A DNA stretch of 64,000 nucleotides, taken from the NCBI GenBank assembly GCA_038087015.1, contig JASBNA010000032.1, positions 186,001 through 250,000 of the forward strand, in the 5' to 3' direction. Under the pieces are notes generated by a model. It was not told where the DNA came from. It was given only the letters and a program-made list of their open reading frames with translations, and ran no database searches. Made by a program: the position numbers and the translations under genes. Source of the stretch: Cerrena zonata (Eukaryota; Basidiomycota; Agaricomycetes; Polyporales; Cerrenaceae). Of the stretch, positions 45,286 through 57,062 are shown in pieces (within the stretch, counting starts at the first letter, position 1; every line of letters begins with the position of its first letter).

Positions 45286-46329
45286 CGTGTGATACTGTTA
45301 CGTCTCGACGTCAAGGTGCCCGAGTGGCCACTTGAGAGGATACGAGAGGAAAGGGGGAAGGGAAACCGAGCGAGGTACTAGGGACCGAAGATGGGGAAGC
45401 GGATCACCAAAGAGAACCCGGGACGGGACGTGTGCTTTAACATATAAAATGCTTCTCGAGAGGAGCACCTGCTATCTGCAAAGATATCTCAGTTTCAAGG
45501 GTGCTTATTCTGCCATTGGTGTTCGGACGAGTATTCCCGCCAATAGTCATCTAGGCAGATAAAAGCGGGCGACGGGGCGAGTTGTCGCATATAGGTACAA
45601 CAACCATTTCTGGACCTAGTCTAGAATAGCAGATGGGTCATTGGAGGATAAGCAGCAACACAGGATAAGAGGGTGATAGAGGAGCTGATACCAAGAGAAG
45701 TTCGGCTAGGCTATTCTTTCTCACTTATCTCTGAAGGACGTAGATTTGAATGTGGAGAATGTGGAGATGGGAAGAAAATTATCTGCGTGACCTCTGTTTC
45801 AAAATGCAGCGATAAGCTTGTATACGACACCCGCCAGCGGCTGAGTCGGTACCACGAGGAGCAGGTATCCGGTGTCTTTGATAGTTGTGACGGACCGATT
45901 ATGTACATTGTTACGCTGGGTATAATTCGATGCTCTGTTCTGTATTCCTATTGCTCAATGGCCAAGGTACCATTGCTTCTGAGGTTCGTAGTTGCAAGTC
46001 GTCGAGTATGAGATAAGGGTTGACGGAACAATCTTTAAGCTGCGATATCGCTCAACACAACCATCCCGGGATTTGAAAATGGCCGATCTTTCGATCATCC
46101 AGATCCCATCGAGCTTGGCGCCATGTGATATATCCTAACCTTTCAAGCCGTATTTACTTAAGCTTCACGCATAGCTAACATTCGATCTATACAAAGCACA
46201 GTAACATCGCAAGAGCATCAAAACATCTATATATATATAAATCATATCCAGTCATTATAGATCGTCAAAAGATATCGTCCATTATACAAGAAGTTTTCAA
46301 AAAAATAATCAGACCCAGATCGAAAACTT
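45286..46329. other. 1-kb intergenic region
   Basis: This holds the promoter of OPT and the 3' flank of the MATE gene. A short TA repeat lies near 46230-46240. The plus-strand open frames here have no recognisable family features. A GCCCGAGTGGCCAC string near 45318 resembles the D-arm of a tRNA but no T-arm follows. Confidence 0.5.
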
Positions 46330-49066
46330 TTAATGAGTAGCATTGCCCCCATTTGCGGCCTCCGTATCATCCCACATCCCTGCAGAGGCTTGCTTATCGG
46401 CCGCAATTCGATCCCTCACCTTCTGGACCTCTCTATCCCAATCTGCAGTCAAGCAAATCCAGACACCAATTGTGGCGGCGTAGACTAGGGATATGGTAAG
46501 ACCGATCCAGAGTCCATGAAGACCCATATCGCGTTTAAATGCAAGCCAGATTCCGAATGGAATGCCTAAAACAAGATGAGGATAAGTGATGATTCGATGA
46601 AGCGATGAAAGCACTGAAAAAGATGACGAAGATGAAGAACGGCAAACCAATCGGCAACTTACCAATGATATAGTAGGCACTGGAAAAGAATACCGAAAAT
46701 AGGCACACAGTCAGTTTTCCTCGGGAAGAATGCAATCTTTCTAATTGTATGCGTACCTGAGGTTCAATAATGCTCCAGTAAACTTTGAGGAAGAGGAAAG
46801 GTACGGGTCGTATTAGTATCCGACAGGCACGCATTGCGAAGTAATGGAGAGTGGAAGTACCTGTTTTCCCATAGCTCGCAAGATACCGCCGGTAACGGCA
46901 CTTAGGCCGTCGAAGACCTGGAACAAAGAGACGATCGGAAGGATCGACGCGACGAGGCTTACTACACCTGTGATAAAACGAGCATTAGCACGGTGATTAC
47001 TGCGTGTGAGAGAATGAGAGAAGACGTACTAGGATCGTCGTTGAAGATGTATGCCCATTGCTTGCGGAAGACCATATACATAAGGCTGATAAGAGCTCAG
47101 AATGAACATTCATGACATCGGAAGACATGATTGTACTGACCTCCAAGCGAGAGCGATAGCTATCGCCATCAAGACCGAGGTCCTGGCGGCATATACTGCC
47201 CTCTTCGCATTTTCTTCACCTAAGAGGTTGCCGATTCTACCAAAGTCTAAGTTAAATTTCTCGATACGGAAGAGAGAAGGTATCATACCTGACAGATGTA
47301 GCCACACTAAGGGCGAAAGGCGCTTGGAATGTACTCGAAGCAGATACTAGAAGGACAGACTGGCTTGCAAGAACGGCCGGACCCAACCTAGATTTCCAAA
47401 TTTAACCAAAGCCTCGAAATAGAGAAAGGTCGTGATACGTACAGACTGGCAGCAACTGAAGAAGACACTTTGAGCGACATAATGATTCGCGAGCAGGGAA
47501 AAGAACTTACGGCCAACAAGTTCCCAAGACCACCATTCTGATGCAGTTTGACCGACACCGGCCAAACCAAGCTGAACCAAGACACCCAGACTAGTAAAGC
47601 ACCGTCTGGAGAGGGGATGCCAAGCTGTACGGGGAACGTAGAATACACCGTAAACAATGGATGCAATAGAGATCAAATTGAATGAGATTGCTGTTGCAAT
47701 TGGTGCACCAATGAAACCAAGACGAATCGCGTCGGGTCCCCAAACTAGAACACGATTCTCAACATTAGACTCAAGTCTGTACAGGATGAGCGAAATGACA
47801 TACCGAGAGTGTAATTAAGCAATGCATTAATTGGTGCAACACATAGAATAACCCGAGTTGGTACGGCGAATAAGCCTGTGAAGATTTGACTTAATTTGCG
47901 ATTTAAGGCGGACAGCGGACATAAGGAGGTTACCTTGTGATTGGAAGTATCGTCTATTGGCAAAGGAACATGAATCTTAGCACCGATCTACTTCGGAATA
48001 CGAAATAGCACGCACCGAGATATGGAGTTGAACGCATAAGCAGGCAGGCCTATAACAGAATATTTGAGGTATACTGCAGCAAGATGTGCGACTTCAGGCT
48101 CTTGTTTCAAGAATAGTAGAATACTTTCTGAGCTGAACCAGATCAAGATGATTGGCTGCGGAGTTGCATGTTAGACAGAATGGTGACAAGACGGGAACGC
48201 AGATCTCGTGAAAGTGGAACCAGTACACACCAACAAGGAAGCAGCCATCACGACAGCTGGTTAAGGTTCAATCACCATACGTCATGGTCAATGTCTAATG
48301 GTAAATGCATGTAATGGAAGATCATACCCATTCGCTGTGACCAAAGACCGACGAGTTGCGGCCGAGAGGATGTCCAGGCACTGGGGAGCATAGTGTCAAG
48401 GGTACTTGCAAAGCCTTGAATGATGCTGTAGCCAGTTACACTGGCAGTCATGGAACCGAGAGTGGAAGCTGCAAGAGCAGTAGTCGATAGATGCCCGAGT
48501 GAAATTACGGACGCAATTACGAGGGAGTACTCAAGGAGATGTGTTCTGAATGGCAAGAATGGAATGAGTAAGTGTCTGTGACAATAATGGAATTATTGAC
48601 ATACCCGAATACTGGGATAGTGTACTTGGTAAGGATACGAAACTCTTCCCAAAGGAGATTGGCAGACGTCTCAGAGTTGGGGTCGACATCGTCGACTTCC
48701 TCTTCAATTCGAGGAACAAGAGGGTGCCAATAGAGGTGTATTCTCGTTCGCAGAAGCAGAATGAGGTCCAGAACGAAACCCAGACTTGTCAGGCAAAGGG
48801 CCGGTTGTAGGGTTAAAAGGGGTAACATAAGAAGTCGGGAAACTACTTCGTCGTGTCATGCTTTGATCATGACGCTGCCCAGGAATGGGTACAGCGTTGG
48901 GTGATAAAAGGTCACTGTCTGAGCCCATAGCAGATGACTCTGGTTGGTTATTTTCTTCGGTGGGTTGCTCCTCTTCTATGCCGTTTGCAGCAGCGTAACG
49001 AGAGAGGATGGCATAGTCTGATGGCAGGGAAGACGGCGCAGAATAGTGTGGATATGTGAAGGACAT
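46330..49066 (-). CDS. MATE-family multidrug/toxin extrusion transporter
   Basis: This is a twelve-helix cation or proton antiporter. The ATG at 49064-49066 starts a long cytosolic N-terminus (MSFTYPHYSAPSSLPSDYAI) with Glu- and Ser-rich stretches and PLLVPRIEEEVDD. The membrane part begins LLWEEFRILTKYTIPVFG, then THLLEYSLVIASVISLGHLS, ALAASTLGSMTASVTGYSII and QGFASTLDTMLPSAW. These fit the family signature around A-L-A-A-x-x-L-G and Q-G-x-x-x-x-L-D-T. Later exons give PEVAHLAAVYLKYSVIGLPA, YFQSQGLFAVPTRV, RIGNLLGEENAKRAVYAA and QVFDGLSAVTGGILRAMGKQ. It closes with GIPFGIWLAFKRDMGLHGLW and the stop TAA at 46330-46332. It has many short introns and is intact. The exported substrate is unknown. 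Confidence 0.9.
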
Positions 49067-50163
49067 GAGAACGAACTCTGACTCGAGTACTGTACAGAAG
49101 GTTGACGCTGTTCAGGGAAGGTGGGTCTCAAGAGAAGATAATGGTGTCGCCTGGGGCAAGATATGATAGGCCCCCGCTAGCTACTAATAAATAATTATTG
49201 CTGACCTTTTCCAAAGTCACAAACTAACCTTTCGATCATCTATAGCCTCTTTCGGCTCTCCTTTCTTTGATCCGTGAGTTACGTAAAATAGAAGCGCTGC
49301 CCTTCTTCGAGGATGTACCTTGCCCATTGGCAACTGCTAAATCAACAACTAACAGAGTCTAGAACGCATTCTTTAAGTAGCATCAGTCTATACAATACCT
49401 CATGATATCAACGACGGTGATGTTCCTCCAAATCTCTTACTAAAATATGATACAGACCTAGAAAATTGCCAAAGTATTACCCAAAAGTGTCACACGACAT
49501 CTTAGAAACAAGAGTCAGCTGTCGTAAACCTAGGTCAAATGGCTAACGTACTCAATCCCAACATTCAATCATATGGGGCTAACTTTCTCAATGGTCGTTT
49601 ATCGTTTTCTCGGTAAGCCTCGCTGATTATCATTGAGGATTGTTGGAACACTTTGAACTTATTTACGGCCAGTGCTCGTTGTGTTCTGTACATACCTTCA
49701 ACTGAACCTAAATAGCGTTTTTAAGATCCACGTATGTCACTCTAGTACGGTAAACTAGACCCTTCGATTCGGTTCTTGTCGCCGGTGTCGTACTAACAGG
49801 CGTCTTTGATTGAGTGCAACATCGCACAATCTCCCATTTTCTCAGAGGAATGTTTGATTCCCACTCCCAGTGCCCGCTCTCGCGGATAATGTTGGTCTCG
49901 GACAGCGAAGGGTTGAGTAAGTTTATAGGTCTGCGTACTGTAGTCTATTTTTAACGATATGGCCGCGTTCTCTGTACTATGGTGTTGGTTAGTTAGCACG
50001 TCAGTGCTAAGTTAGTATTGATGTTGATTAACATCGTTATATATCATAGATGTTAAGTTAAGAAAGCTAAATAGTATCATTAACATAAGTCACTATCTTA
50101 AGCGCTCCTCCGACTTCATGATGCGCTTGGGCGTCTACTATCTTCTAAACCGTAACTTGCCAG
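49067..50163. other. 1.1-kb intergenic region between divergent genes
   Basis: This lies between MATE (-) and SAM50 (+). It is A/T-rich, especially at 49990-50100. I found no coding frame with family support, no tRNA and no transposon feature. Confidence 0.5.
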
Positions 50164-51985
50164 ATGGACTCGGAACTGACTACCCCTCCTCTCAAGCCAC
50201 CTTTGCAGAATACATCTGCACCTAGGGATTACGAGCCTGATGCAAAAGAACTGGAAAAGCTGCAGAAATGGCAAGAGCAGCGGATGGTAAGAAAGCTACA
50301 AGGGGAATATGAGTCGGCCATTTTGCACCTGGGTCAAGTGGTCAGTATGCTCAATTCGAAATTCAATTGATACGAAGCTCATGGGGCTATCTAGGTCAAT
50401 GATAACCTCGGAAACCGTATGCGTATTGCCTCAATACGCGTTGACGGGGCCGTAAATACTCGGAGAACGTTCCTTGGCTCGTTAGTTAACCCCTACCTGG
50501 TCAGTGACAAGCCCGAAACGCTGGGTTCTGTGCTGGACACTATCAGACGGCTTGGTCATTTGCTTCAAGAGACGGATATATTTAAATCTGTTGATGCAAG
50601 ACTAGAGCGGAATCGAGGTCCCTTTTCTCAGCCGTATGATGTGGACTTGGTGTTCAAGGCAAAAGAGAAGGGCCGTTTTTACCTCAGCACATCTACACAA
50701 GTCGGGAATGATGAGGGCGGTGCGGTATGTTAATATCCCGGCCCTCTGACGTACTGCATGCTTATAACTCGTCTAGAGCGCAACATGTCGCGTGCGCAAT
50801 ACCTTTGGTGGGGCAGAAACATTCGAAGCCAATGTCGCATTTGCAACCAAGACCCGTGTTTCCTTCAACACTTCATTATCGGCACCTTTGACACGTAACC
50901 TCAAAACAAAGGGCGAAATTGCGCTATTTGGTACCGAGCGTGATAACACCAGTTACGCCAGCCATTTCGAAGGAGTCCGTGGTTTCAAGACAGTCGTCAG
51001 GGTGAGCCTAGGTCAGACTACCTCGTCAAGACCATGCGAAGATGAATTGAACTTCTCCCCTTGCTGAAATAGAACGGGGACCTTGCCAAGGGCCAACATG
51101 AAGCTGGATACGAGGCTGTTCTGAGACATATTGGCAACCTCACGCCTAGTGCTTCAATAAGGTATGAAGAAATCTTTTATTTTTGCATTACCAGCTGACA
51201 CCGTTCGTAACAAAGTATTCGGGAAGCAGCTGGACAATCGCTCAAGTCATCCCTTTTCCATATCTACACTCGCGATACCCGAGATGATAGAGTGTTAGGT
51301 ACCAGGGGATCATATACCAAACTCTCTCAGGAGCTCGCTGGTCTGGGCGGTGATGCTTCTTTCTTCAAGTCAGAGGCACAAGGACAGTTTGCGCGCTCAC
51401 TGTCGCCCCATGTTGTAAGTTTTCTTTCGGTCAGACATCCTCATACCCACCAACTCTTTTTCTCCAGACTGTTTCATTCGCGGCACGAACAGGTCTTCTT
51501 CTTCCGTTTAACAACAAGCCTACCCTCCTTCCTGATCGATTCCAACTGGGCGGACCAACAAGTGTTCGGATGCTCCGAGCAAACAGTCTAGGTCCCAAGG
51601 ATGGGCCAGACTCTCTGGGTGGAGACATGTACTGGTCAGCAGGTTTGAGCCTGATTGCAGATATACCCAAAAAGCCTCATTGGCCTGTCAAACTGCATGG
51701 ATGGGTTAATGCTGGCCGGTTAGATGTAGTGGATCGTAGTGAGTCTTATTCTCTTTCCGTCGTTTGAATCGACTTTAACGACGCCATTGTCATTTTACAG
51801 CCAAGTCGGTGGAGTCGATACTCAAGACCTCTTTTTCCCAGCCCACCATCACAGCAGGTGTTGGATTGGTGTACAAACTTGACCCTGTACGCGTGGAAGT
51901 CAATCTTGGCTTGCCTTTAACAGCTTCCAAGGGTGACGGAACAAGAAAAGGGCTACAAGTGGGAATTGGCTTGGACTTTTTGTAA
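50164..51985 (+). CDS. SAM50: SAM50/TOB55, mitochondrial outer-membrane beta-barrel assembly protein
   Basis: SAM50 is the BamA-type core of the sorting and assembly machinery. The ATG at 50164 gives MDSELTTPPLKPPLQNTSAP and a charged helix (KELEKLQKWQEQRMVRKLQG). The single POTRA domain reads RIASIRVDGAVNTRRTFLGS, LGHLLQETDIFKSVDARLE and DVDLVFKAKEKGRFYL. The barrel follows with VGNDEGGASATCRVRNTFGG, ANVAFATKTRVSFNTSLSAP and HEAGYEAVLRHIGNLTPSAS. Next are LGTRGSYTKLSQELAGLGGD, FQLGGPTSVRML (the xxLGG-x-x-S-V-R-x loop motif) and LKTSFSQPTITAGVGLVYKL. The C-terminus LQVGIGLDFL fits the mitochondrial beta-signal (polar-x-G-x-x-hydrophobic-x-hydrophobic). The stop TAA is at 51983-51985. It is intact, with about seven exons. 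Confidence 0.93.
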
Positions 51986-52457
51986 GGCGAAGGTTGTGGA
52001 ATAGAGCTCAGTGAATGGTTCGACTTCGCTTGATTAATTCGCCATAGAGCTAAGTATTCGTATATATAGTACTATTCATATTTAGTGTGAATCATACCTT
52101 CTACTCAGCGACGTCCGCAAGGAAGCTATGGCTATTCCGACTTATGCCTTCGCGTAGAGCACTGACCGTGCAACTACCCAAAATCTTGCTTAGTACCTTC
52201 ACACGCTGGAAATAATCCTCTCTTTACAATCCTCCGGAGACCTGTTTGTCTCGAATCCTATCCGTCTGTCCACTCAAATAAACACCATATCGAAATGATT
52301 TGGAAATGTTAACTATCAAATTCACTCGCGTAACTATCAACAGTCTACATCTCAAAAAGGCAGCTGCTGTAGTTGGATATTCGGCAGGAAATCTGCGGAC
52401 GAGTCTAAATTCCCATCTAATATAACTTTTTCAAACCACTACTAAACGTTCTACAAT
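51986..52457. other. Spacer between convergent genes
   Basis: This is the 3' flank of SAM50 and of the second J-like gene. No gene could be supported. Confidence 0.5.
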
Positions 52458-53483
52458 TTAGGGTGGAATACCAGCCAAATCCTTTAATTCCTGTGTTGAG
52501 GAGAACCCGCAATACGTATTCAGGAGCTGGGCCACTTCCATCCCAGCTCGTTTCGCCTTCTCTCGATCCATAGGGCGCACACAGAGGTCCACCATCGTGT
52601 TGAACTTATCTGGGTGCCATAAGACTTGCTCCTTGAGCAGGGATCTGCGCATAGCACTCCAATTGCCCGAATCGATCTTCAAGTCTTCCATGCGGGAGGA
52701 GTCCACTAGAAATTCCGCGACAGCCTTAGATGTGAGTTCTGCTGGCCTGCGTAGACGGAAGAGCACCGGCCATGGGAGATCGCGAAAGCGGAAGCAGAAA
52801 TTACGGTCCACCTTCCTAAGTATATCCCACTTCCACTTATAAATGGCGTAGGCCCCAGTTATGTTCGGAGGGGGAGATGGGAATCGTTTAGCCCCGTCTC
52901 TGTGACCTTTCTTGCATCTTCTTCTCCTTCTGAGGGTTCCCGCTCTTCATCAACACCTCCGACATACGACGCTGAGTATTATGGATTCCTTTGCATTCTT
53001 AGATTTGGTGGACTTCTTTTTCTTCTCCGAGGTGTCGCGACGACGGAGTGGCATGGTATATTTTGGGACACTAGGCGTATAAGTCGGGAAGATTGGTTCC
53101 CGAGCTTCGTTATCATCGCCATGAATTCCAGAGTCGGTGGTGCAAGAGCTAAACGGATCTGAAAGTTCAGGGTAGCCGTACAATGGGTCGATAAACGGAT
53201 GATCGAACGCGTCGAACATAGGCCCGGAGTCAGTCCAGCCTGGGCAGTAGTCTGGGTAGTAGTAGGGAAATTCAGATTCAAGTCCAGTGTCTGGTTGGGA
53301 TATGGGAGGATCTTCACGAGGAATATCTGGAGGTGGAGGCGGGCCTGAGCTGGAGGGGAGCGAGGACTCGTGCGTTCTGCTAGCAGAGGGTGTACGAGTA
53401 CTCGTAATAGGAGCCCGGTTGCCCGATGTTCGCAAAGAATGTTGTCGAGAAAGCTTGCGGCCAAGAGGTGGAGGGTAACGCAT
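52458..53483 (-). CDS. J-like HPDK-motif protein, paralogue 2 (function unknown)
   Basis: The ATG at 53481-53483 gives MRYPPPLGRKLSRQHSLRTS. A Pro/Ser-rich disordered part follows (SGPPPPPDIPREDPPISQPD), then a Tyr/Asp-rich stretch (EFPYYYPDYCPGWTDSG). Reading straight through meets two stops near 52955. A 57-base intron with donor GTATGT and acceptor GCAAG removes them and restores KGHRDGAKRFPSPPPNITG followed by AYAIYKWKWDILRKVDRNF. The C-terminal domain reads FRDLPWPVLFRLRRPAELT, NWSAMRRSLLKEQVLWHPDK, and REKAKRAGMEVAQLLNTYC. The order W-x-x-L, DLPWP, WHPDKF matches the gene at 40314-41417, so the two are paralogues. The stop TAA is at 52458-52460. Function unknown; NFKBIL1-like similarity is suggested only by the WHPDKF block. 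Confidence 0.72.
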
Positions 53484-53611
53484 TGTGAAATACGAGAGAG
53501 GGTGAGAGAGGGTGAGAGGGAGAGGAAGAAAGTGGGACTCGCAAAACGAGAGAAATAGAGCGACGTTTACTTATAAATGAGGTGGCAGTTATTGACTATT
53601 GTCAATAGACA
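53484..53611 (-). promoter_or_regulatory. Pyrimidine-rich promoter tract of J-like paralogue 2
   Basis: On the coding (minus) strand this is CT-rich with repeated CACCCTCTCT (plus-strand GAGAGAGGGTGAGAGAGGGT, 53492-53511). Such pyrimidine tracts mark many fungal transcription start regions. Confidence 0.4.
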
Positions 53612-54262
53612 ATGGAGAACTTGGAACATTTCATTACCGATCAATTGGGTTTCCAAACTTGGCGTGATTTCCTGAAATCGTCCCTAGTCCATTGACATAT
53701 CGATAGCACAGCGCAAAGGTCTGAATCTCATTGCCAATGAACAGTTCCTCGAAGAGGCACAAGTACAGGCTCAGCTCGACCAAGCAGCGAGTTATGCTCT
53801 CAAAGATGAGCGAGTATCTGTAAGTGCCCTCACACGTGGTTATGTGACTCTGTCAGGTTGAATGGGTTCTAATATGGTAGCGTCACATAGACACACTGAA
53901 CTACCTTCCAGATGAATCATCATCCCGGTAGGCATATGTCAATGGTTCTCGTTCGTACCGGCTCCAAGATAGCCTCGTCTATCCTCAGAGGAGTCGCAAA
54001 CCTGGCCCATGCCAACTTGTAGGCGGACATACTCCGATACACAGATGTAAGAGGATTCTCCCCGCCGCAACTCGCCAGAAAGGTGCTCGTGCTAGATTCA
54101 CTTGAAACAGAATATATGAATGGCGACAGCAGGTGGACCCACTGGCACCTAAAAATCTGGGTTTGAACAATGAAAGCGTCCACCGGGGAACCATTAATCA
54201 CAGAAATGGGGAACCTCGATGACGACGATGACGACGATAGCGAACCGCCAGTTATAGTCTAG
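53612..54262 (+). CDS. Doubtful small multi-exon gene, function unknown
   Basis: The ATG at 53612 gives MENLEHFITDQLGFQTWRDF with LKSSL. After a probable intron comes AQRKGLNLIANEQFLEEAQV with QAQLDQAASYALKDERVS, a clean helical exon, and then HIDTLNYLPDESSSR. A final acidic exon LDDDDDDDSEPPVIV ends at TAG (54260-54262). The middle part (53935-54200) cannot be spliced convincingly and holds stops in every frame, so the gene could be decayed or the last exon unrelated. The helical exon is the best coding evidence. I do not recognise the family. Confidence 0.35.
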
Positions 54263-54772
54263 ACTACAATCAGAAGGACCCTTGTTCTCAGTGTAACGAT
54301 GAGGCAATGTCAATGTAACGGCCTTCATGGAGATCCGTTTCATACTTCACTCCTTCCTACTTCGATTGAGGCTACCCCCTATCTCTGCTTCATTCCATCA
54401 GTTCCGTTGTGTATACTGTACACTCACCATCGCGTAGGACGCTTTCTATGTCTATCGACTTGCAATTGTCGTATCATTGGGGATTGTGTTTTCCGTATTT
54501 ACCTAGTCATATCGAGGTTATAAGTCAAAACAGGTTATACAAGTTCTATCAAAAGTAACTTACTCGGAGGTCTCCATGAAAGAGATGAAATCAGAAATGA
54601 AAGAGACAGTGAAAGAGATGAAACAGTGAATTCAAAGAGACTCTTCTCCACCGCCGGACTTCCGGCTACCTACAAATTCCGTTGGGCGCTTGTGCTTCTC
54701 CTGACCAAATACGCCCTGAACGGCTCTTGCAAGCACCAGTCATCGTCGTTCGCGACAATCTCTACCTATACC
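54263..54772. other. PEX13 promoter and 5' leader region
   Basis: This contains the purine repeat listed separately. The frame upstream of the PEX13 ATG is open from 54626 but begins without an ATG of convincing context. No other gene was seen. Confidence 0.5.
54576..54630 (+). repeat. Imperfect purine tandem repeat (ATGAAAGAGA-type units)
   Basis: Variants of GAAAGAGATGAAACAG occur about three times in a row, with units of 16-19 bases, starting about 200 bases upstream of the PEX13 ATG. Confidence 0.6.
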
Positions 54773-56026
54773 ATGCCTTCACCACCAAAACCTTGGGAAC
54801 GTCCTGGCGCAACAACAGCAGCGACATCATCCTCAATACCTTCAACAGCGTCTGTCACTGCGCCCACACCTGCTGTTGCATCCACACCTCTTGCCTCATC
54901 TTCATCCTCTGTACCGGCTATTCCTGCGAGACCTGCAAGTCTTGGGACTGCTCCTACACTCGCCTCTGCACTACCAACTGCAGCATCTACCGCTCTCGGT
55001 GGCGCCTACAACACGCCATATTCATCTTACAACCGCCTTGGCTCAACATATTCGCCCTATGGCATGAACAGTAGCATGTATGGTGGCGGTATGGGCTACG
55101 GTGGGGGCTATGGAGGGTACGGGGGTATGGGTATGAACGGGATGTACGGTGGCATGGGTGGCATGCCAGGCATGGGATATGGATATGGTGGACCGCCAGG
55201 TCCCTTCGACCCCATGAACCCAAGTCTTACTCAATCCCTCGAAGGGGCAACCCAACATACCTTTGCGCTCCTACATAGCATCGTCCAGACCTTTGGTGGA
55301 GTTGCTCAGATGCTCGAGAGCACATTTATGGCGACCCATTCGAGTTTCTTCGCAATGGTCGGAGTTATTGATCAATTCGGGCAACTGCGAAACGCTTTGG
55401 GAAGCGTCCTAGGGTTGTTTGGTCTCGTGCGATGGATGAAGGACCTCCTGACCGGTCGGAATAGTGGACCTGCAGGAACTATGCGAGGCGAATTCAGGGA
55501 ATTCATTAACGGCAGACCCGTCCAAGGCCCCACAGGTCCCCCAGCACCCAAGGCTAGCAAGAAGCCTCTCATTATCTTTCTGCTTGCCGTTTTGGGCATC
55601 CCATATGCTATGCACAAACTTGTCAAAATCCTCACAGAAAGACAACGTGAACAGATGGCTGCCGCGGGTCAGCTGGGTCCTGGATTACCTCCGCTAGACC
55701 CGTCACAGTTGACGTTTGCGAGGGCGTTGTATCCCTTCGATGCTTCTTCCCCCGCGGAGTTAAGCTTGAAAGAGAACGAGATTGTAGCGATCATGGGCAA
55801 GCTGGACCCTGCGACTGGAGCGGAAGTAGATCCTCGGATGGAGGTAAGCCTTTCTCCGTTCTTACTCGTCAATTGAGGTATTCATGCATTGAATTTCTAG
55901 GTCGAGACCGAATGGTGGAAAGGCCGGACTCGGGAAGGCCGCGAAGGTTGGTTCCCTAAGAAATGGGTAGACGTTATCGAAAGGAGAAAACCTATTGATA
56001 ATATTGTCGCCAAGACGGTCGAATAG
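54773..56026 (+). CDS. PEX13: Peroxin-13 (peroxisomal docking complex, SH3 domain)
   Basis: PEX13 is a peroxisomal membrane protein that, with PEX14, docks the cargo receptors PEX5 and PEX7. The ATG at 54773 gives MPSPPKPWERPGATTAATSS, the conserved S-P-P-K-P-W-E start of this family. A Ser/Ala/Pro region is followed by a Tyr-Gly-Met-rich segment (about residues 90-145, for example MGYGGGYGGYGGMGMNGMYG). Then comes the conserved membrane domain: LEGATQHTFALLHSIVQTFG, MLESTFMATHSSFFAMVGV, LVRWMKDLLTGR, and a transmembrane helix at PLIIFLLAVLGIPYAMHKL. The SH3 domain reads ARALYPFDASSPAELSLKEN and, after a GTAAGC intron near 55842, ETEWWKGRTREGREGWFPKK. Its Trp, Gly and Phe-Pro positions are intact. 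The stop TAG is at 56024-56026. Confidence 0.94.
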
Positions 56027-56960
56027 AAGTCTTGCATCATATCTTTCATTCTGTGTCCTCAACCTTATCTATCTCTAGCATCCGCTCCCAGTTTTTGTAC
56101 TCTCTGCGTATAATGTTTGGTTTATCTTCCCACGTTCATTCAGTGTCCATTATACTTTGGTTTCTCTTGTTGTAACTTACATGTTGCTTTCTCGGGTGGA
56201 TTTCGTATGGTACTCCTTCTCTTTCGAATCCATGATTCTGTTCAATTACAGTATGACGAGGAAAAATACATAGGTAAGGTAAGTCTGCAGATACAATATG
56301 AAAGGTCCGTACGCTTGGATATACACAGGTCATTCCTGATATACATCGAAGAGTCCAAGTTCAACCCTGCCGTATGAAGGCGATGGTTCAAGCTGATCTT
56401 ACTTTCACTACTCTCTCGCTTCGCGAGATGATCCACCTAGTGCAATGTTTAATGACCAAAGAGGAAAAGAGGAAAGTATTTTACGAACCAGGCGTGTACT
56501 ACGCCAGGGAGCCATCCAAGGATCGTCAACAGAATATTGATCCAAAAGTCTATGAAGGAAATGAGGTAGGAGTTAGAATACATCAGACTCCATGAGATCA
56601 CCAAATACGACTAACCAGCTAATATTCCTCGCTCTAAGAAACGAGACATCTCATTCAATACATGCCAAAGATCAACCTATGTTCAGTTACTTACTGAAGA
56701 ATACTGCAGCAGGCGGTAATATCCTGCACCTTTATTTAGCACCTCCAAATTATATGATAAAAACCGACACTATGCTTACAATGCGAGGAAGTACAAGAGG
56801 ACACTACCGTTAGAGGATGGAGGGTGACTCATTATTATGGTCGTAAGAAATCGTCAAAAATATGGGGTTACGGGATGGAGATAGTAGTGTTGTGAAACAA
56901 AGGTGGGAGGTGTTAATAGAGCTGCGCAAGGCATGCCTATGGAGTTCCAAGCTTTTATAC

Positions 56961-57062
56961 GTACCAAGCCAAGATGGTCTCGGTTAACACTATCAGTACG
57001 TCATAGTTAGGTCCCGGGTGGGTGACCAGCACGTTCCACCCGACGGGACCGGAAGCTGCCGA
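56961..57062 (+). pseudogene. 5S-rRNA-like sequence (degenerate copy or pol III-derived element)
   Basis: The 3' half follows the 5S rRNA internal promoter in order and spacing. GGTTAAC at 56982-56988 stands for box A (AGTTAAC). GTAC then AGTTAGG at about 57005-57011 stands for the intermediate element. GGGTGGGTGACCA at 57016-57028 stands for box C (GGTGGGGGACCA). The 5' half and the closing stem do not match well, and no run of T residues follows within 30 bases. This points to a degenerate copy or a 5S-derived short interspersed element rather than a working gene. Confidence 0.4.

Noticed and set aside
45315..45335. GTGCCCGAGTGGCCAC resembling the D-arm of tRNA-Ser
   Set aside because: No matching T-arm or closing stem downstream.
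56374..56813. Two consecutive open frames of 73 codons
   Set aside because: No recognised domain, and the frames do not connect by convincing splice sites.
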